Origin: DATHAP01 sp963762865
Lineage (GTDB): Bacteria > Actinomycetota > Actinomycetes > JACCUZ01
DNA: 64,000 nt
Assembly: GCA_963762865.1 (NCBI GenBank)
Contig: CAVXNC010000008.1
Coordinates: 62,001 to 126,000, forward strand
Reading direction: 5' to 3'
The position numbers were made by a program, and so were the translations under genes. Under the pieces are notes generated by a model that made no database searches, was not told the DNA's origin, and saw only the letters and a list, made by a program, of their open reading frames with translations. Positions 18,346-26,920 of this stretch are shown in pieces. How positions within the stretch are numbered: the first letter of the stretch is position 1; the number at the start of each line of letters is the position of its first letter.

Positions 18346-19293
18346 GTGAACAGGGACACCCGGCGGTCACGGGTGCTGCTCGCGTTGCTCCTGGTCACGT
18401 CTGTCGTCCTGGTCGTCGTCGACCACCGTGGCGACGGCTCGTCACCCCTGGACGGGCTGCGGCACGCCGCGTCGGCGGTCTTCGGCCCGGTCGAGCAGGT
18501 GGCGGCGGCGATCGCCAGCCCGGTCAGCGACGCCGTCGACGGCGTCTCCCGCCTCGGTGACGACGGCGACGAGCTGGACCGGCTCCGCAAGCGCAACGAG
18601 GAGCTCACCCGCCGGCTGCGCACCAGCGAGCTGGACCGGCAGCGGGCCGCGGAGCTCGACGGGCTGCTCCGGCTCGCCGGGGCAGGCCGCTACGAGGTCG
18701 TCCCGGCCAGGGTCATCGCGATCGGCGCCGCGCAGACCTTCTCCTGGACCGTCACGATCGACGCGGGCACCCGGGACGGGGTCCACGCCGACATGACGGT
18801 GCTCAACGGCGACGGGCTGGTCGGGCGGGTCAAGACCGCCGGACCGTCCACCGCCACCGTCCTGCTCGCGGTCGACCCGGACTCCTCCGTCGGCGTGCGG
18901 CTCGAGGGCTCGATGGAGGTCGGGTTCACCACCGGGCAGGGGATCGCGAACGGGTCCGCTCTGGACCTGCGGCTGCTCGACGGCCAGTCCACGGTGGCCC
19001 GCGGCGACCGGCTGGTGACCTTCGGCTCCCAGGGCGACACCCCGTACGTGCCCGGCGTGCCGGTCGGCGTCGTCCGCAGCGTCCAGGGCAGCCCGGGCTC
19101 GCAGACCCGCACCGCGGTGGTCGACCCCTACGTCGACTTCACGTCCCTGGACCTCGTGGGGGTCGTCGTCCAGCCGCCGCGATCGGACCCCCGCGACGCC
19201 GTGCTCCCGCCGAAGCCGGCCAGCACCCCGCAGCCGACGGTCACGGTGACCGTCGCCCCGAGCACGGACACGACGAAGGACTCGTCGCGGTGA
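18346..19293 (+). CDS. mreC: Rod-shape-determining protein MreC
   Basis: Bitopic membrane scaffold that links MreB to the elongation-specific synthase. In the 315-residue protein one membrane helix (about residues 10-24) follows a basic N-terminus. A coiled-coil (about 76-110, DELDRLRKRNEELTRRLRTSEL) comes next, then a beta-rich periplasmic-side domain with NGDGLVGRVKTAGPSTATVLL. The tail is Thr/Pro-rich (about 280-315). GTG 18346 gives MNRDTRRSRVLLALLL. Its stop overlaps the mreD start (GTGA). Confidence 0.94.
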   Translation: MNRDTRRSRVLLALLLVTSVVLVVVDHRGDGSSPLDGLRHAASAVFGPVEQVAAAIASPVSDAVDGVSRLGDDGDELDRLRKRNEELTRRLRTSELDRQRAAELDGLLRLAGAGRYEVVPARVIAIGAAQTFSWTVTIDAGTRDGVHADMTVLNGDGLVGRVKTAGPSTATVLLAVDPDSSVGVRLEGSMEVGFTTGQGIANGSALDLRLLDGQSTVARGDRLVTFGSQGDTPYVPGVPVGVVRSVQGSPGSQTRTAVVDPYVDFTSLDLVGVVVQPPRSDPRDAVLPPKPASTPQPTVTVTVAPSTDTTKDSSR

Positions 19294-19811
19294 CCGGCCT
19301 CTACGCCCCCCGGGTGGCTCTCGCCACCGCCCTGGTCATCGTCGCCCTGGCGGTGCAGGTCACGCTGCTCTCCCGGCTGCCGCTGCCCGGCGCCACACCG
19401 GACCTGGTGCTGCTCGTGGTCGTCGGCCTGGCGCTCAGCGGCGGGCCGGGCGTCGGTCTCCTCACGGGCTTCGGGGCGGGGCTCGCCATCGACCTGGCGC
19501 CGCCCGCCGACCACGAGGTCGGCCGCTGGGCGTTCGTCCTCACGCTGGTCGGCTACCTCGCCGGACTCGCGCAGGCCGAGACCCGCCGGTCGGCGTTCGT
19601 CCCCCTCGCGGTGGTCGCCGCCGCCGGCGCGGGGTCCGTCCTGATGTACGCCGCGCTCGGCGCACTTCTCGAGGACCCCAACATCACCTGGAGCGCGGTG
19701 AACCGCCTGCTGCCCACCGCCGTCGTCTACGACGTGGTGCTGAGTGCCTTCGCGGTGCCGGCGATCATCGCGATGGCCAAGCGCACCGAGCCGGACGGGA
19801 GCCTGCGATGA
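19290..19811 (+). CDS. mreD: Rod-shape-determining protein MreD
   Basis: A polytopic membrane protein of 173 residues with five or six hydrophobic segments, including LATALVIVALAVQVTLL at the N-terminus, GVGLLTGFGAGLAIDLAPP and PTAVVYDVVLSAFAVPAII. Conserved FGxGLxxDL-like and YD motifs identify MreD. It overlaps mreC and mrdA by 4 nt each, so the genes are translationally coupled. Confidence 0.92.
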   Translation: MTGLYAPRVALATALVIVALAVQVTLLSRLPLPGATPDLVLLVVVGLALSGGPGVGLLTGFGAGLAIDLAPPADHEVGRWAFVLTLVGYLAGLAQAETRRSAFVPLAVVAAAGAGSVLMYAALGALLEDPNITWSAVNRLLPTAVVYDVVLSAFAVPAIIAMAKRTEPDGSLR

Positions 19812-22048
19812 GCGAGCGCTCCCGGCTGCGGCTCGTCGTCCTGCAGGTGCTCGTGCTCTCGCTGCTCGCGACACTGCTCGGCCGGCTCTGGTTCGTCCAG
19901 GTCGTTGCGTCGGAGAACTACAAGACCGCTGCCGCGGAGAACGGCACCCGCGAGATCATCACTCCTGCACCGCGCGGCATGATCCTCGACGCGCGCGGCC
20001 GCCCGCTCGCCCGCAACCGGACCGCTCTGGTCGTCTCCATCAGCCGGACCGCGATGCTCCGGCAGGCCGACGGCGGCCGCGACCTGGTGGCCAAGGTCGC
20101 CACCGTGATCGGCGAGCCCTTCGAGCAGGTCTGGGACAAGACCCGCCTCTGCGGCTCGCCCGGTGCCCCGCCCGCCCCGCGATGCTTCAACGGGTCGCCC
20201 TACCAGCCGATCCCGGTCACCGACGAGGCCAGCACCGCGATGGCCCTGCAGATCATGGAGCGTCGCGAGGACTTCCCCGGCGTGACGGCCGAGCTCACCT
20301 CGGTCCGCGAGTACCCACAGCCACTGGCCGCCAACGCCGCCCACGAGCTCGGCTACCTCGGCCCGGTCACCGACGAGGAGCTCGCGGCCCGCGAGCTCGC
20401 CAACGACAAGCGGGGCGCCAAGAACGAGACGGTGCTGCAGAGCACCGACCTGATCGGGCGGGCCGGCCTCGAGCGCGAGTACGACGAGGACCTCCGCGGC
20501 CGGCCGGGCGTCAAGACGCTCGCGGTCGACCACGAGGGCGGTGTCATCGGCACCCTGGCCGAGACCGAACCGACCCCGGGCAACTACCTGGTGACCACGA
20601 TCGACGCCGAGGTCCAGGCCGCCGCGGAGAAGCAGCTCAAGGCCGCGATCATGCGGGCCCGCAACACCGGTGACATCAACAAGGGCTACGCCACGAAGCT
20701 GAAGGCGGACTCCGGAGCGGTCGTCGTCATGGACGTCCGGACCGGCGGGATCGTCGCGATGGCCAGCTGGCCGACCTACGACCCCAACATCTGGGTCGGC
20801 GGCATCAGCACCAAGGACTACAAGTCGATCACCAGCAGGAAGAACGACTACCCCAACCAGTCGCGCGCCTTCCAGGGCGAGTTCGCGCCGGCGTCGACCT
20901 TCAAGGCGGTGACCCTCCCGGCCGCGGTCAAGGCGGGCTACTCGGTCGACTCCTCCTACGACTGCCCGTCGGCCTACTCGATCGGCGGCACACCCAAGCG
21001 CAACTACGAGTCGCAGGGCTACGGCGTCATCTCCATGCTGCGCGCCATCCAGGTGTCCTGCGACACGGTCTTCTACAAGTTCGCCTACGAGACCTGGCTG
21101 CGGATGGGCGGCCTGAAGGCGAAGAAGAAGGCCAAGGACCCCTTCACCGAGATGGCCAAGGCCTACGGCCTGGGCAGGCCCACCGGGCTCGACCTGCCCA
21201 GCGAGTCCGACGGCCGGATCGCCGACCGGGCCTGGAAGCGCGCGTACTGGAAGGCGACCAAGGACTTCTACTGCGCCAAGGCCAAGACCGGCTACCCGGA
21301 GGTCGCCCGCAAGGACCCGCAGCGGGCCGCCTACCTGCTGCAGCTGTCCAAGGAGAACTGCGTCGACGGCTGGGCCTACCGCGGCGGTGACGCAGCCAAC
21401 TTCGCCATCGGCCAGGGTGACACGACCACCACACCGCTGCAGATGGCGCGCGTCTACGCCGCGGTCGCCAACGGGGGCAAGCTCGTCACCCCGCACATCG
21501 GCCGTGCCGTGATGACCCCCGACGGCAAGCTGGTGCGGCGCATCGAGCCCAAGCCCGCCGGCCGCATCCCGGTGAGCAAGTCGACGCTGGACTGGCTGCG
21601 GCACGCCCTGAAGACGGTCACCGAGGTCGGCACCGGCTACGGCCCGTTCGCCCGGGCCGCCTTCCCGATCAGCAAGCTGCCCGTCGCCACCAAGACCGGC
21701 ACCGGTGAGGTCTACGGCAAGCAGACCACCTCGTGGTTCGCGTCCTTCGCGCCGGCGGACAAGCCGCAGTACGCCGTCGTGATGATGGTGTCGCAGGGCG
21801 GCACCGGCTCCGGTGTCTCCGGCCCGTCGGTCGCCGAGCTCTACAAGACGCTCTTCGGCGTCGACGGCAGCCGCGTCGACCTGGCGCAGGCAGCACCGCC
21901 CGGGGGGCACCCGACCACGGCGCTGCCGGACGTACGCGCGGACGGGACCGTCGTCCAGCCACCGCGAGGGCGCGACGCCGTGGCCGGCCCTCCCGAGGAA
22001 AAAGCCCGGCGCGAGGACGAACCGTCGGACGGCGGTGGTGGCGGATGA
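19808..22048 (+). CDS. mrdA: Penicillin-binding protein 2 (peptidoglycan transpeptidase of the elongasome)
   Basis: Class B PBP that cross-links sidewall peptidoglycan together with RodA. The 746-residue protein has an N-terminal signal anchor (about residues 9-28), a dimerisation/pedestal domain (about 40-250) and a transpeptidase domain with nucleophile Ser about 363 in PASTFK, second motif SCD (about 417) and KTGTGE at about 629-634. About 60 residues of low complexity close the protein. ATG 19808 overlaps the mreD stop (ATGA). The insertion with many Lys residues (GGLKAKKKAKDPF and onward) is common in actinobacterial homologues. Confidence 0.95.
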   Translation: MSERSRLRLVVLQVLVLSLLATLLGRLWFVQVVASENYKTAAAENGTREIITPAPRGMILDARGRPLARNRTALVVSISRTAMLRQADGGRDLVAKVATVIGEPFEQVWDKTRLCGSPGAPPAPRCFNGSPYQPIPVTDEASTAMALQIMERREDFPGVTAELTSVREYPQPLAANAAHELGYLGPVTDEELAARELANDKRGAKNETVLQSTDLIGRAGLEREYDEDLRGRPGVKTLAVDHEGGVIGTLAETEPTPGNYLVTTIDAEVQAAAEKQLKAAIMRARNTGDINKGYATKLKADSGAVVVMDVRTGGIVAMASWPTYDPNIWVGGISTKDYKSITSRKNDYPNQSRAFQGEFAPASTFKAVTLPAAVKAGYSVDSSYDCPSAYSIGGTPKRNYESQGYGVISMLRAIQVSCDTVFYKFAYETWLRMGGLKAKKKAKDPFTEMAKAYGLGRPTGLDLPSESDGRIADRAWKRAYWKATKDFYCAKAKTGYPEVARKDPQRAAYLLQLSKENCVDGWAYRGGDAANFAIGQGDTTTTPLQMARVYAAVANGGKLVTPHIGRAVMTPDGKLVRRIEPKPAGRIPVSKSTLDWLRHALKTVTEVGTGYGPFARAAFPISKLPVATKTGTGEVYGKQTTSWFASFAPADKPQYAVVMMVSQGGTGSGVSGPSVAELYKTLFGVDGSRVDLAQAAPPGGHPTTALPDVRADGTVVQPPRGRDAVAGPPEEKARREDEPSDGGGGG

Positions 22049-23229
22049 GCGCCGGCTACCGTCCCACGCCCTACACCGTGCCGCCGCCTCGGCGCGGCTC
22101 GCGGCTGCTGCACCGCGACTCGGCGGTGCGGCGGCTGGACTGGACGCTGGTCCTGGCGGTTCTCGCGCTGTGCGCGATCGGGGCCGCACTGGTGTGGTCG
22201 GCGACGAGGCAGCCGGCCATCGACAGCGGGGGAGACCCGCAGGCGTTCTTCAAGAAGCACACCCTCAACGCCGCCATCGGGGTGGGCCTCGCAGTCGCCG
22301 CGTCGGCCTTCGACTACCGGATGCTGCGGGCCTACGCGCCGGTGCTCTACGTGCTGTCGCTGGTCGGCCTGCTGGCGGTCCTGTCGCCGATGGGCACCAC
22401 CATCAACGGGTCGCACTCGTGGATCGTGCTGCCGGCCGGCTTCTCGGTGCAGCCCTCGGAGTTCGCCAAGGTGTCGCTCGTCGTCGGCATGTCGATGCTG
22501 CTGGCGGAGAAGCGCGATGCCGAGGACGAGCCTCGCGACGTCGACGTGCTGCTGGCTCTCGCGGTCGCTGCGGTGCCGCTCGCGCTGGTGATGCTGCAGC
22601 CCGACCTCGGCACCGCGATGGTGGTGTCGGCCTTGGTCCTCGGGCTGGTCGCGGTCTCCGGGGCACCGATCCGGTGGGTCATCGGCCTGGTGGCCGGTGC
22701 CTTGCTGGTCGCCTACCTGGCGGTCGTGACCGGCCTGCTGAAGGACTACCAGCTCGACCGCTTCCGGGCGTTCTACGACCCGACGGCCGACCCGAAGGGC
22801 GCCGGCTACAACGTGCGCCAGTCGCTGATAGCCATCGGCTCGGGCGGGGTCGACGGCCAGGGGCTCTTCCACGGCGCGCAGACGCAGGGCAAGTTCGTGC
22901 CCGCCCAGCAGACCGACTTCATCTTCACGGTGGCCGGTGAGGAGCTCGGGTTCGTCGGTGCCGCGCTGGTCATCGCGCTGCTCGGGCTGGTCCTGTGGCG
23001 GGCCGGCCGGATAGCCATGCAGTCCGAGGACCTCTTCGGGCGGCTGGTGGCGACCGGGATCCTCTGCTGGTTCGCCTTCCAGGCCTTCGAGAACATCGGG
23101 ATGACGCTCGGCATCATGCCCGTCACGGGCGTGCCGCTGCCGTTCGTCTCCTACGGCGGCTCGTCGATGTTCGCCAACCTGATCGCCGTCGGTCTGCTGC
23201 AGAACGTGCACATGCGCCGCTACGCGTGA
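22045..23229 (+). CDS. rodA: Rod-shape-determining glycosyltransferase RodA (SEDS family)
   Basis: SEDS-family membrane glycosyltransferase that polymerises lipid II. The 394-residue protein has about ten membrane helices. The family motifs are NGSHSWIVLPAGFSVQPSEFAKV, LQPDLGTAMV, VRQSLIAIGSGGVDGQGL, QTDFIFTVAGEELGF and the C-terminal GVPLPFVSYGGSSM. The catalytic Asp of SEDS proteins lies in QPDLGT. ATG 22045 overlaps the mrdA stop, as expected for a PBP2-RodA pair. Confidence 0.96.
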   Translation: MSAGYRPTPYTVPPPRRGSRLLHRDSAVRRLDWTLVLAVLALCAIGAALVWSATRQPAIDSGGDPQAFFKKHTLNAAIGVGLAVAASAFDYRMLRAYAPVLYVLSLVGLLAVLSPMGTTINGSHSWIVLPAGFSVQPSEFAKVSLVVGMSMLLAEKRDAEDEPRDVDVLLALAVAAVPLALVMLQPDLGTAMVVSALVLGLVAVSGAPIRWVIGLVAGALLVAYLAVVTGLLKDYQLDRFRAFYDPTADPKGAGYNVRQSLIAIGSGGVDGQGLFHGAQTQGKFVPAQQTDFIFTVAGEELGFVGAALVIALLGLVLWRAGRIAMQSEDLFGRLVATGILCWFAFQAFENIGMTLGIMPVTGVPLPFVSYGGSSMFANLIAVGLLQNVHMRRYA

Positions 23230-23284
23230 CCCGGGGTTAGGCTGGACGCTCCGCCCGCACCCGTCGTGAAGTAGGTCTGTCGCC

Positions 23285-25249
23285 ATGCCCGTCGAGTCGC
23301 TGTTCCCGCGACTGGAGCCTCTCCTGACCAAGGTCCAGAAGCCGATCCAGTACGTGGGCGGCGAGCTGAACTCCACGGTCAAGGACTGGGACTCCTGCGA
23401 CGTCCGCTGGGCGCTGATGTACCCCGACGCCTACGAGGTCGGCGTGCCCAACCAGGGCGTCATGATCCTCTACGAGGTGCTCAACGAGCAGGAGCGCACG
23501 CTCGCCGAGAGGGCGTACGCCGTCTGGCCGGACATGGAAGCGCTCATGCGCGAGCACGCTGTGCCGGCGTTCACCGTCGACGCGCACCGGGCGGTCGGCG
23601 ACTTCGACCTCCTCGGCGTGTCCTTCGCCACCGAGCTCGGCTACACGAACCTGCTGCAGACCCTGGACCTCGCGGGCATCCCGCGCCGGTCGGCCGACCG
23701 CACCGTCGACCACCCGGTGGTCGTGGCCGGTGGGCACGCCGCCTTCAACCCCGAGCCGGTCGCCGACTTCGTCGACGCCGCCGTGCTCGGCGACGGCGAG
23801 CAGGCCGTGCTGCAGATCAGCGAGGTCGTGCGCGAGTGGAAGGGCGCCGGCTCTCCCGGCGGGCGCGACGAGCTGCTCATGCGGCTGGCGCGCACCGGTG
23901 GCGTCTACGTGCCCGCGTTCTACGACGTCACCTACCTGCCCGACGGGCGCATCCAGCGCGTCGCGCCCAACCGCCCCGGCGTGCCGTGGCGCGTCGGGAA
24001 GCACACCGTCATGGACCTGGACGAGTGGCCCTACCCGAAGCAGCCGCTGGTGCCGCTCGCCGAGTCGGTGCACGAGCGCGCGTCGGTCGAGATCTTCCGC
24101 GGCTGCACGCGCGGCTGCCGGTTCTGCCAGGCCGGCATGATCACCCGCCCGGTGCGCGAGCGCTCGATCACCGGTGTCGGGGAGATGGTCGAGAAGTCGC
24201 TGGCCGCCACCGGCTTCGAGGAGGTCGGGCTGCTCTCGCTCTCCAGCGCCGACCACTCCGAGATCGCAGCCATGACGCACGGTCTGGCCGACCGCTACGA
24301 AGGCACCCAGACCTCCCTCTCGCTGCCGTCGACCCGTGTCGACGCCTTCAACATCGACCTCGCCAACGAGCTCACCCGCAACGGCCGGCGGACCGGGCTG
24401 ACCTTCGCCCCCGAGGGCGGCAGCGAGCGGATCCGCAAGGTCATCAACAAGATGGTCACCGAGGACGACCTGATCCGGACCGTCACGGCCGCCTACTCCG
24501 CCGGCTGGCGGCAGGTGAAGCTCTACTTCATGTGCGGGCTGCCGACGGAGACCGACGACGACGTGCTGCAGATCGGCGAGCTCGCCAAGCGGGTCATCGC
24601 CACCGGCCGCGAGGTCACCGGTCGCAACGACATCCGCTGCACGGTGTCGATCGGCGGCTTCGTGCCCAAGCCGCACACGCCGTTCCAGTGGGTCGGCCAG
24701 CTCGGCCACGAGGCGACCGACGCCCGCCTCGCCAAGCTGCGCGACGCGATCCGCTCGGACAAGCGCTACGCCAAGGCCATCGGCTTCCGCTACCACGACG
24801 GCAAGCCGGGCATCGTCGAAGGCCTGCTCTCCCGCGGCGACCGTCGGGTCGGCAAGGTCATCGAGGCGGTCTACGAGGCCGGCGGTCGCTTCGACGGCTG
24901 GAGCGAGTACTTCTCCTTCGACCGCTGGATGGCCAGCGCCGACGCCGCGCTCGCGGACACCCCGGTCGACGTCGACTGGTACACCACGCGCGACCGCGAC
25001 CACACCGAGGTGCTGCCGTGGGACCACCTCGACTCCGGCCTGGACCGCGACTGGCTCTGGGAGGACTGGCAGGACGCGCTCACCGGGACCGAGGTCGAGG
25101 ACTGCCGCTGGACGCCGTGCTTCGACTGCGGTGTGTGCCCGCAGATGGGCACCGAGATCCAGCAGGGCCCCACCGGCCAGACCCTGCTGTCGCTCACGGT
25201 CCTCAACTCCGCCCGCGACCAGGTGCTCGCCGGGAGCCCCGCCGAGTGA
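23285..25249 (+). CDS. TIGR03960-type B12-binding domain / radical SAM protein
   Basis: A 654-residue protein with an N-terminal Rossmann-like region (DVRWALMYPDAYEVGVPNQG) and a central radical SAM domain with cluster motif CTRGCRFCQAG (C-x3-C-x2-C, about residues 275-282). EGGSERIRKVINK and LYFMCGLPTETDDD follow. The C-terminal region is Cys-rich (WTPCFDCGVCPQMG). The family is conserved beside rne and the TIGR03936 protein in actinobacteria. The reaction is unknown, but tRNA or rRNA modification is a reasonable inference from context. A TAGGCT box (23238-23243) precedes ATG 23285 by 41 nt, so this transcript has a leader. Confidence 0.92.
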   Translation: MPVESLFPRLEPLLTKVQKPIQYVGGELNSTVKDWDSCDVRWALMYPDAYEVGVPNQGVMILYEVLNEQERTLAERAYAVWPDMEALMREHAVPAFTVDAHRAVGDFDLLGVSFATELGYTNLLQTLDLAGIPRRSADRTVDHPVVVAGGHAAFNPEPVADFVDAAVLGDGEQAVLQISEVVREWKGAGSPGGRDELLMRLARTGGVYVPAFYDVTYLPDGRIQRVAPNRPGVPWRVGKHTVMDLDEWPYPKQPLVPLAESVHERASVEIFRGCTRGCRFCQAGMITRPVRERSITGVGEMVEKSLAATGFEEVGLLSLSSADHSEIAAMTHGLADRYEGTQTSLSLPSTRVDAFNIDLANELTRNGRRTGLTFAPEGGSERIRKVINKMVTEDDLIRTVTAAYSAGWRQVKLYFMCGLPTETDDDVLQIGELAKRVIATGREVTGRNDIRCTVSIGGFVPKPHTPFQWVGQLGHEATDARLAKLRDAIRSDKRYAKAIGFRYHDGKPGIVEGLLSRGDRRVGKVIEAVYEAGGRFDGWSEYFSFDRWMASADAALADTPVDVDWYTTRDRDHTEVLPWDHLDSGLDRDWLWEDWQDALTGTEVEDCRWTPCFDCGVCPQMGTEIQQGPTGQTLLSLTVLNSARDQVLAGSPAE

Positions 25250-25923
25250 CCGCGTCGCCCGACACCATCCACCAGCGCGGCCGTGACGCGGTGCTGGGCG
25301 GCCGCGAGCTGCTCGACGACCCGCCGGTCCCCGGTGCCACCCGCTGGGGGCTGTCGCTGGTCGCCCGGCCGGATGCCGCGGCCGCCGACCGGCTGGACGC
25401 GCTGGCGACCGAGGCCGCGCAGCTCGCGGGGCCGGGGCAGTGGCTCACCGGCGGCCGAGGCTCGGCGCACCTCACCGTCACCTATCTCGAGCGGGTCCAC
25501 CGGGTCGTCGGCGCCGACGACCCCGACGTGCAGCGCTACGCCGCACTCGTGCGGGAGGTGGCGGAGCACACGCCGCCGCTGCGCTGGGAGGTCACCGGCC
25601 TCGCCCTGGCAGACCGCGGCGTGCTCGCGCTCGCGACCGCGGTCGGCGGCACGGACGCCTTCCGGGCCGAGGTGCTGGCCGGCCTCGGCGGGCTCGGTGC
25701 GGAGGAGGGCTACTACCGGCGGTCGGTCTGGTGGTCCACCCTGCTGCACTTCGCCGCGCCGGTCGCCGACCGGTCGGCGCTGGTCTCCTGGGTGGACGCC
25801 CGCGAGTCGGTGCCCCCCATTCCCGTATCGGCCGCCTCCGTCGAGGTCGTCCGCTACGCCTACGACGGGGAGCGCACGGTCCCGTTCACGCTCACGTCAG
25901 CCGAGCTCACCGGCGCCGGCTGA
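25246..25923 (+). CDS. Hypothetical protein with 2H-phosphoesterase-like features
   Basis: A 225-residue protein not firmly assignable. HLTVTY at about residue 75 and LLHFAAP at about residue 168 are spaced like the paired H-x-T/S motifs of the 2H phosphoesterase (LigT/2'-5' RNA ligase) fold, but the second motif lacks its Thr. The preceding GATRWGLSLVARPD also resembles the start of that fold. GTG 25246 overlaps the stop of the radical SAM gene (GTGA), so the two are translated together. It sits between the TIGR03960 and TIGR03936 genes, which are often direct neighbours. Confidence 0.72.
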   Translation: MTASPDTIHQRGRDAVLGGRELLDDPPVPGATRWGLSLVARPDAAAADRLDALATEAAQLAGPGQWLTGGRGSAHLTVTYLERVHRVVGADDPDVQRYAALVREVAEHTPPLRWEVTGLALADRGVLALATAVGGTDAFRAEVLAGLGGLGAEEGYYRRSVWWSTLLHFAAPVADRSALVSWVDARESVPPIPVSAASVEVVRYAYDGERTVPFTLTSAELTGAG

Positions 25924-25929
25924 GCTCCC

Positions 25930-25973
25930 GTTCGGGCGTACGCCCGACAATGTCCAGTTCGGACGTACGCCCG
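25930..25973. repeat. Two direct copies of a palindromic 17-mer
   Basis: GTTCGGGCGTACGCCCG (25930-25946) recurs with one change at 25957-25973, 27 bp apart. The first contains the perfect 14-bp palindrome CGGGCGTACGCCCG. Lying just before the TIGR03936 gene, it could be a pair of operators or a weak terminator. Confidence 0.6.
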
Positions 25974-26007
25974 CACAGCGCCCCTTCCGAGACCACCGGA
26001 GACACCC

Positions 26008-26820
26008 CTGCCACGCAAGCCCGAGGGACCGCCGCCGCCGCCGACCGTGCAGCGGCTGCGCCTGCACTACGCCAAGCGCGGACGGCTGCGCTTCTCCAGC
26101 CACCGCGACTTCCAGCGCGCCTTCGAGCGAGCGCTGCGGCGGGCCGCCGTGCCGATGGCCTACTCGGCGGGCTTCTCGCCGCATCCCAAGGTCAGCTACG
26201 CAGGCGCCGCGCCGACGGGTGTCGGGAGCGAGGCCGAGTACCTCGAGATCGGGCTGGCCGCGCGCTGCGACCCCGAGCGGCTGCGCCTGGCCCTGGACGC
26301 GTCCCTGCCCCCTGACCTCGACGTCCTGGAGATCGTGGAGGTAGCCCCGCCGCCACCCAACGTGAAGGCGGCCGCGCTCGCGGACCGGCTGCAGGCGTCG
26401 GTGTGGGAGGTCCGGCTGGAGGGGGTGGCGCCCGGCGAGGCCGCCGCGGCGGTCGAGGCATTCCTGGCCGCCGAGCGTGCCGAGGTGTCCCGGATGACGA
26501 AGAACGGGGTGCGCACGTTCGACACCCGCGCGGCTGTCGTCTCGATCGGCGTGGCGGAGGCGGCGAGCCGGGTCGCGGGTGGGCCGTGTGCGATACTTCG
26601 GGTGGTCGTACGCCACGTCACACCGGCGGTGCGACCCGACGACGTCCTCGCCGGACTCTCGGCGATCGGCGCCCTCGCGCCGCCCTCGGCCCCCTTGGTC
26701 GTCCGGCTGGCGCAGGGGCCGCTCGATGACGAGACCGGCACGGTGTCCGACCCACTGGCACCGGACCGGGACGCATCGACCACACAGCTTTCAGCGCCGT
26801 CCTCCGACGGCTCTGACTAG
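26008..26820 (+). CDS. TIGR03936 family protein (DUF2344), possible CTG start
   Basis: A protein of 257 residues from GTG 26047, or 270 from CTG 26008. The core LHYAKRGRLRFSSHRDFQRAFERALRR with PMAYSAGFSPHPK is diagnostic of the family, which in many bacteria is fused to or next to the TIGR03960 radical SAM protein. Its function is unknown. I place the start at CTG 26008 because GGAG (25998-26001) lies 6 nt upstream. The added PRKPEGPPPPPTV resembles the N-terminus I recall for actinobacterial homologues. GTG 26047 has no ribosome binding site. The C-terminal 45 residues are low complexity. Confidence 0.85.
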   Translation: MPRKPEGPPPPPTVQRLRLHYAKRGRLRFSSHRDFQRAFERALRRAAVPMAYSAGFSPHPKVSYAGAAPTGVGSEAEYLEIGLAARCDPERLRLALDASLPPDLDVLEIVEVAPPPPNVKAAALADRLQASVWEVRLEGVAPGEAAAAVEAFLAAERAEVSRMTKNGVRTFDTRAAVVSIGVAEAASRVAGGPCAILRVVVRHVTPAVRPDDVLAGLSAIGALAPPSAPLVVRLAQGPLDDETGTVSDPLAPDRDASTTQLSAPSSDGSD

Positions 26821-26920
26821 GGAACAGCCTCCGCGCGGCGCCGCGGGCGGTGCCGGGCAGCGCACGACGCGGCCCAGCGCTCGCACCTGGTGCCCGGAGG
26901 CGTGACGGGAGACAACCCGG

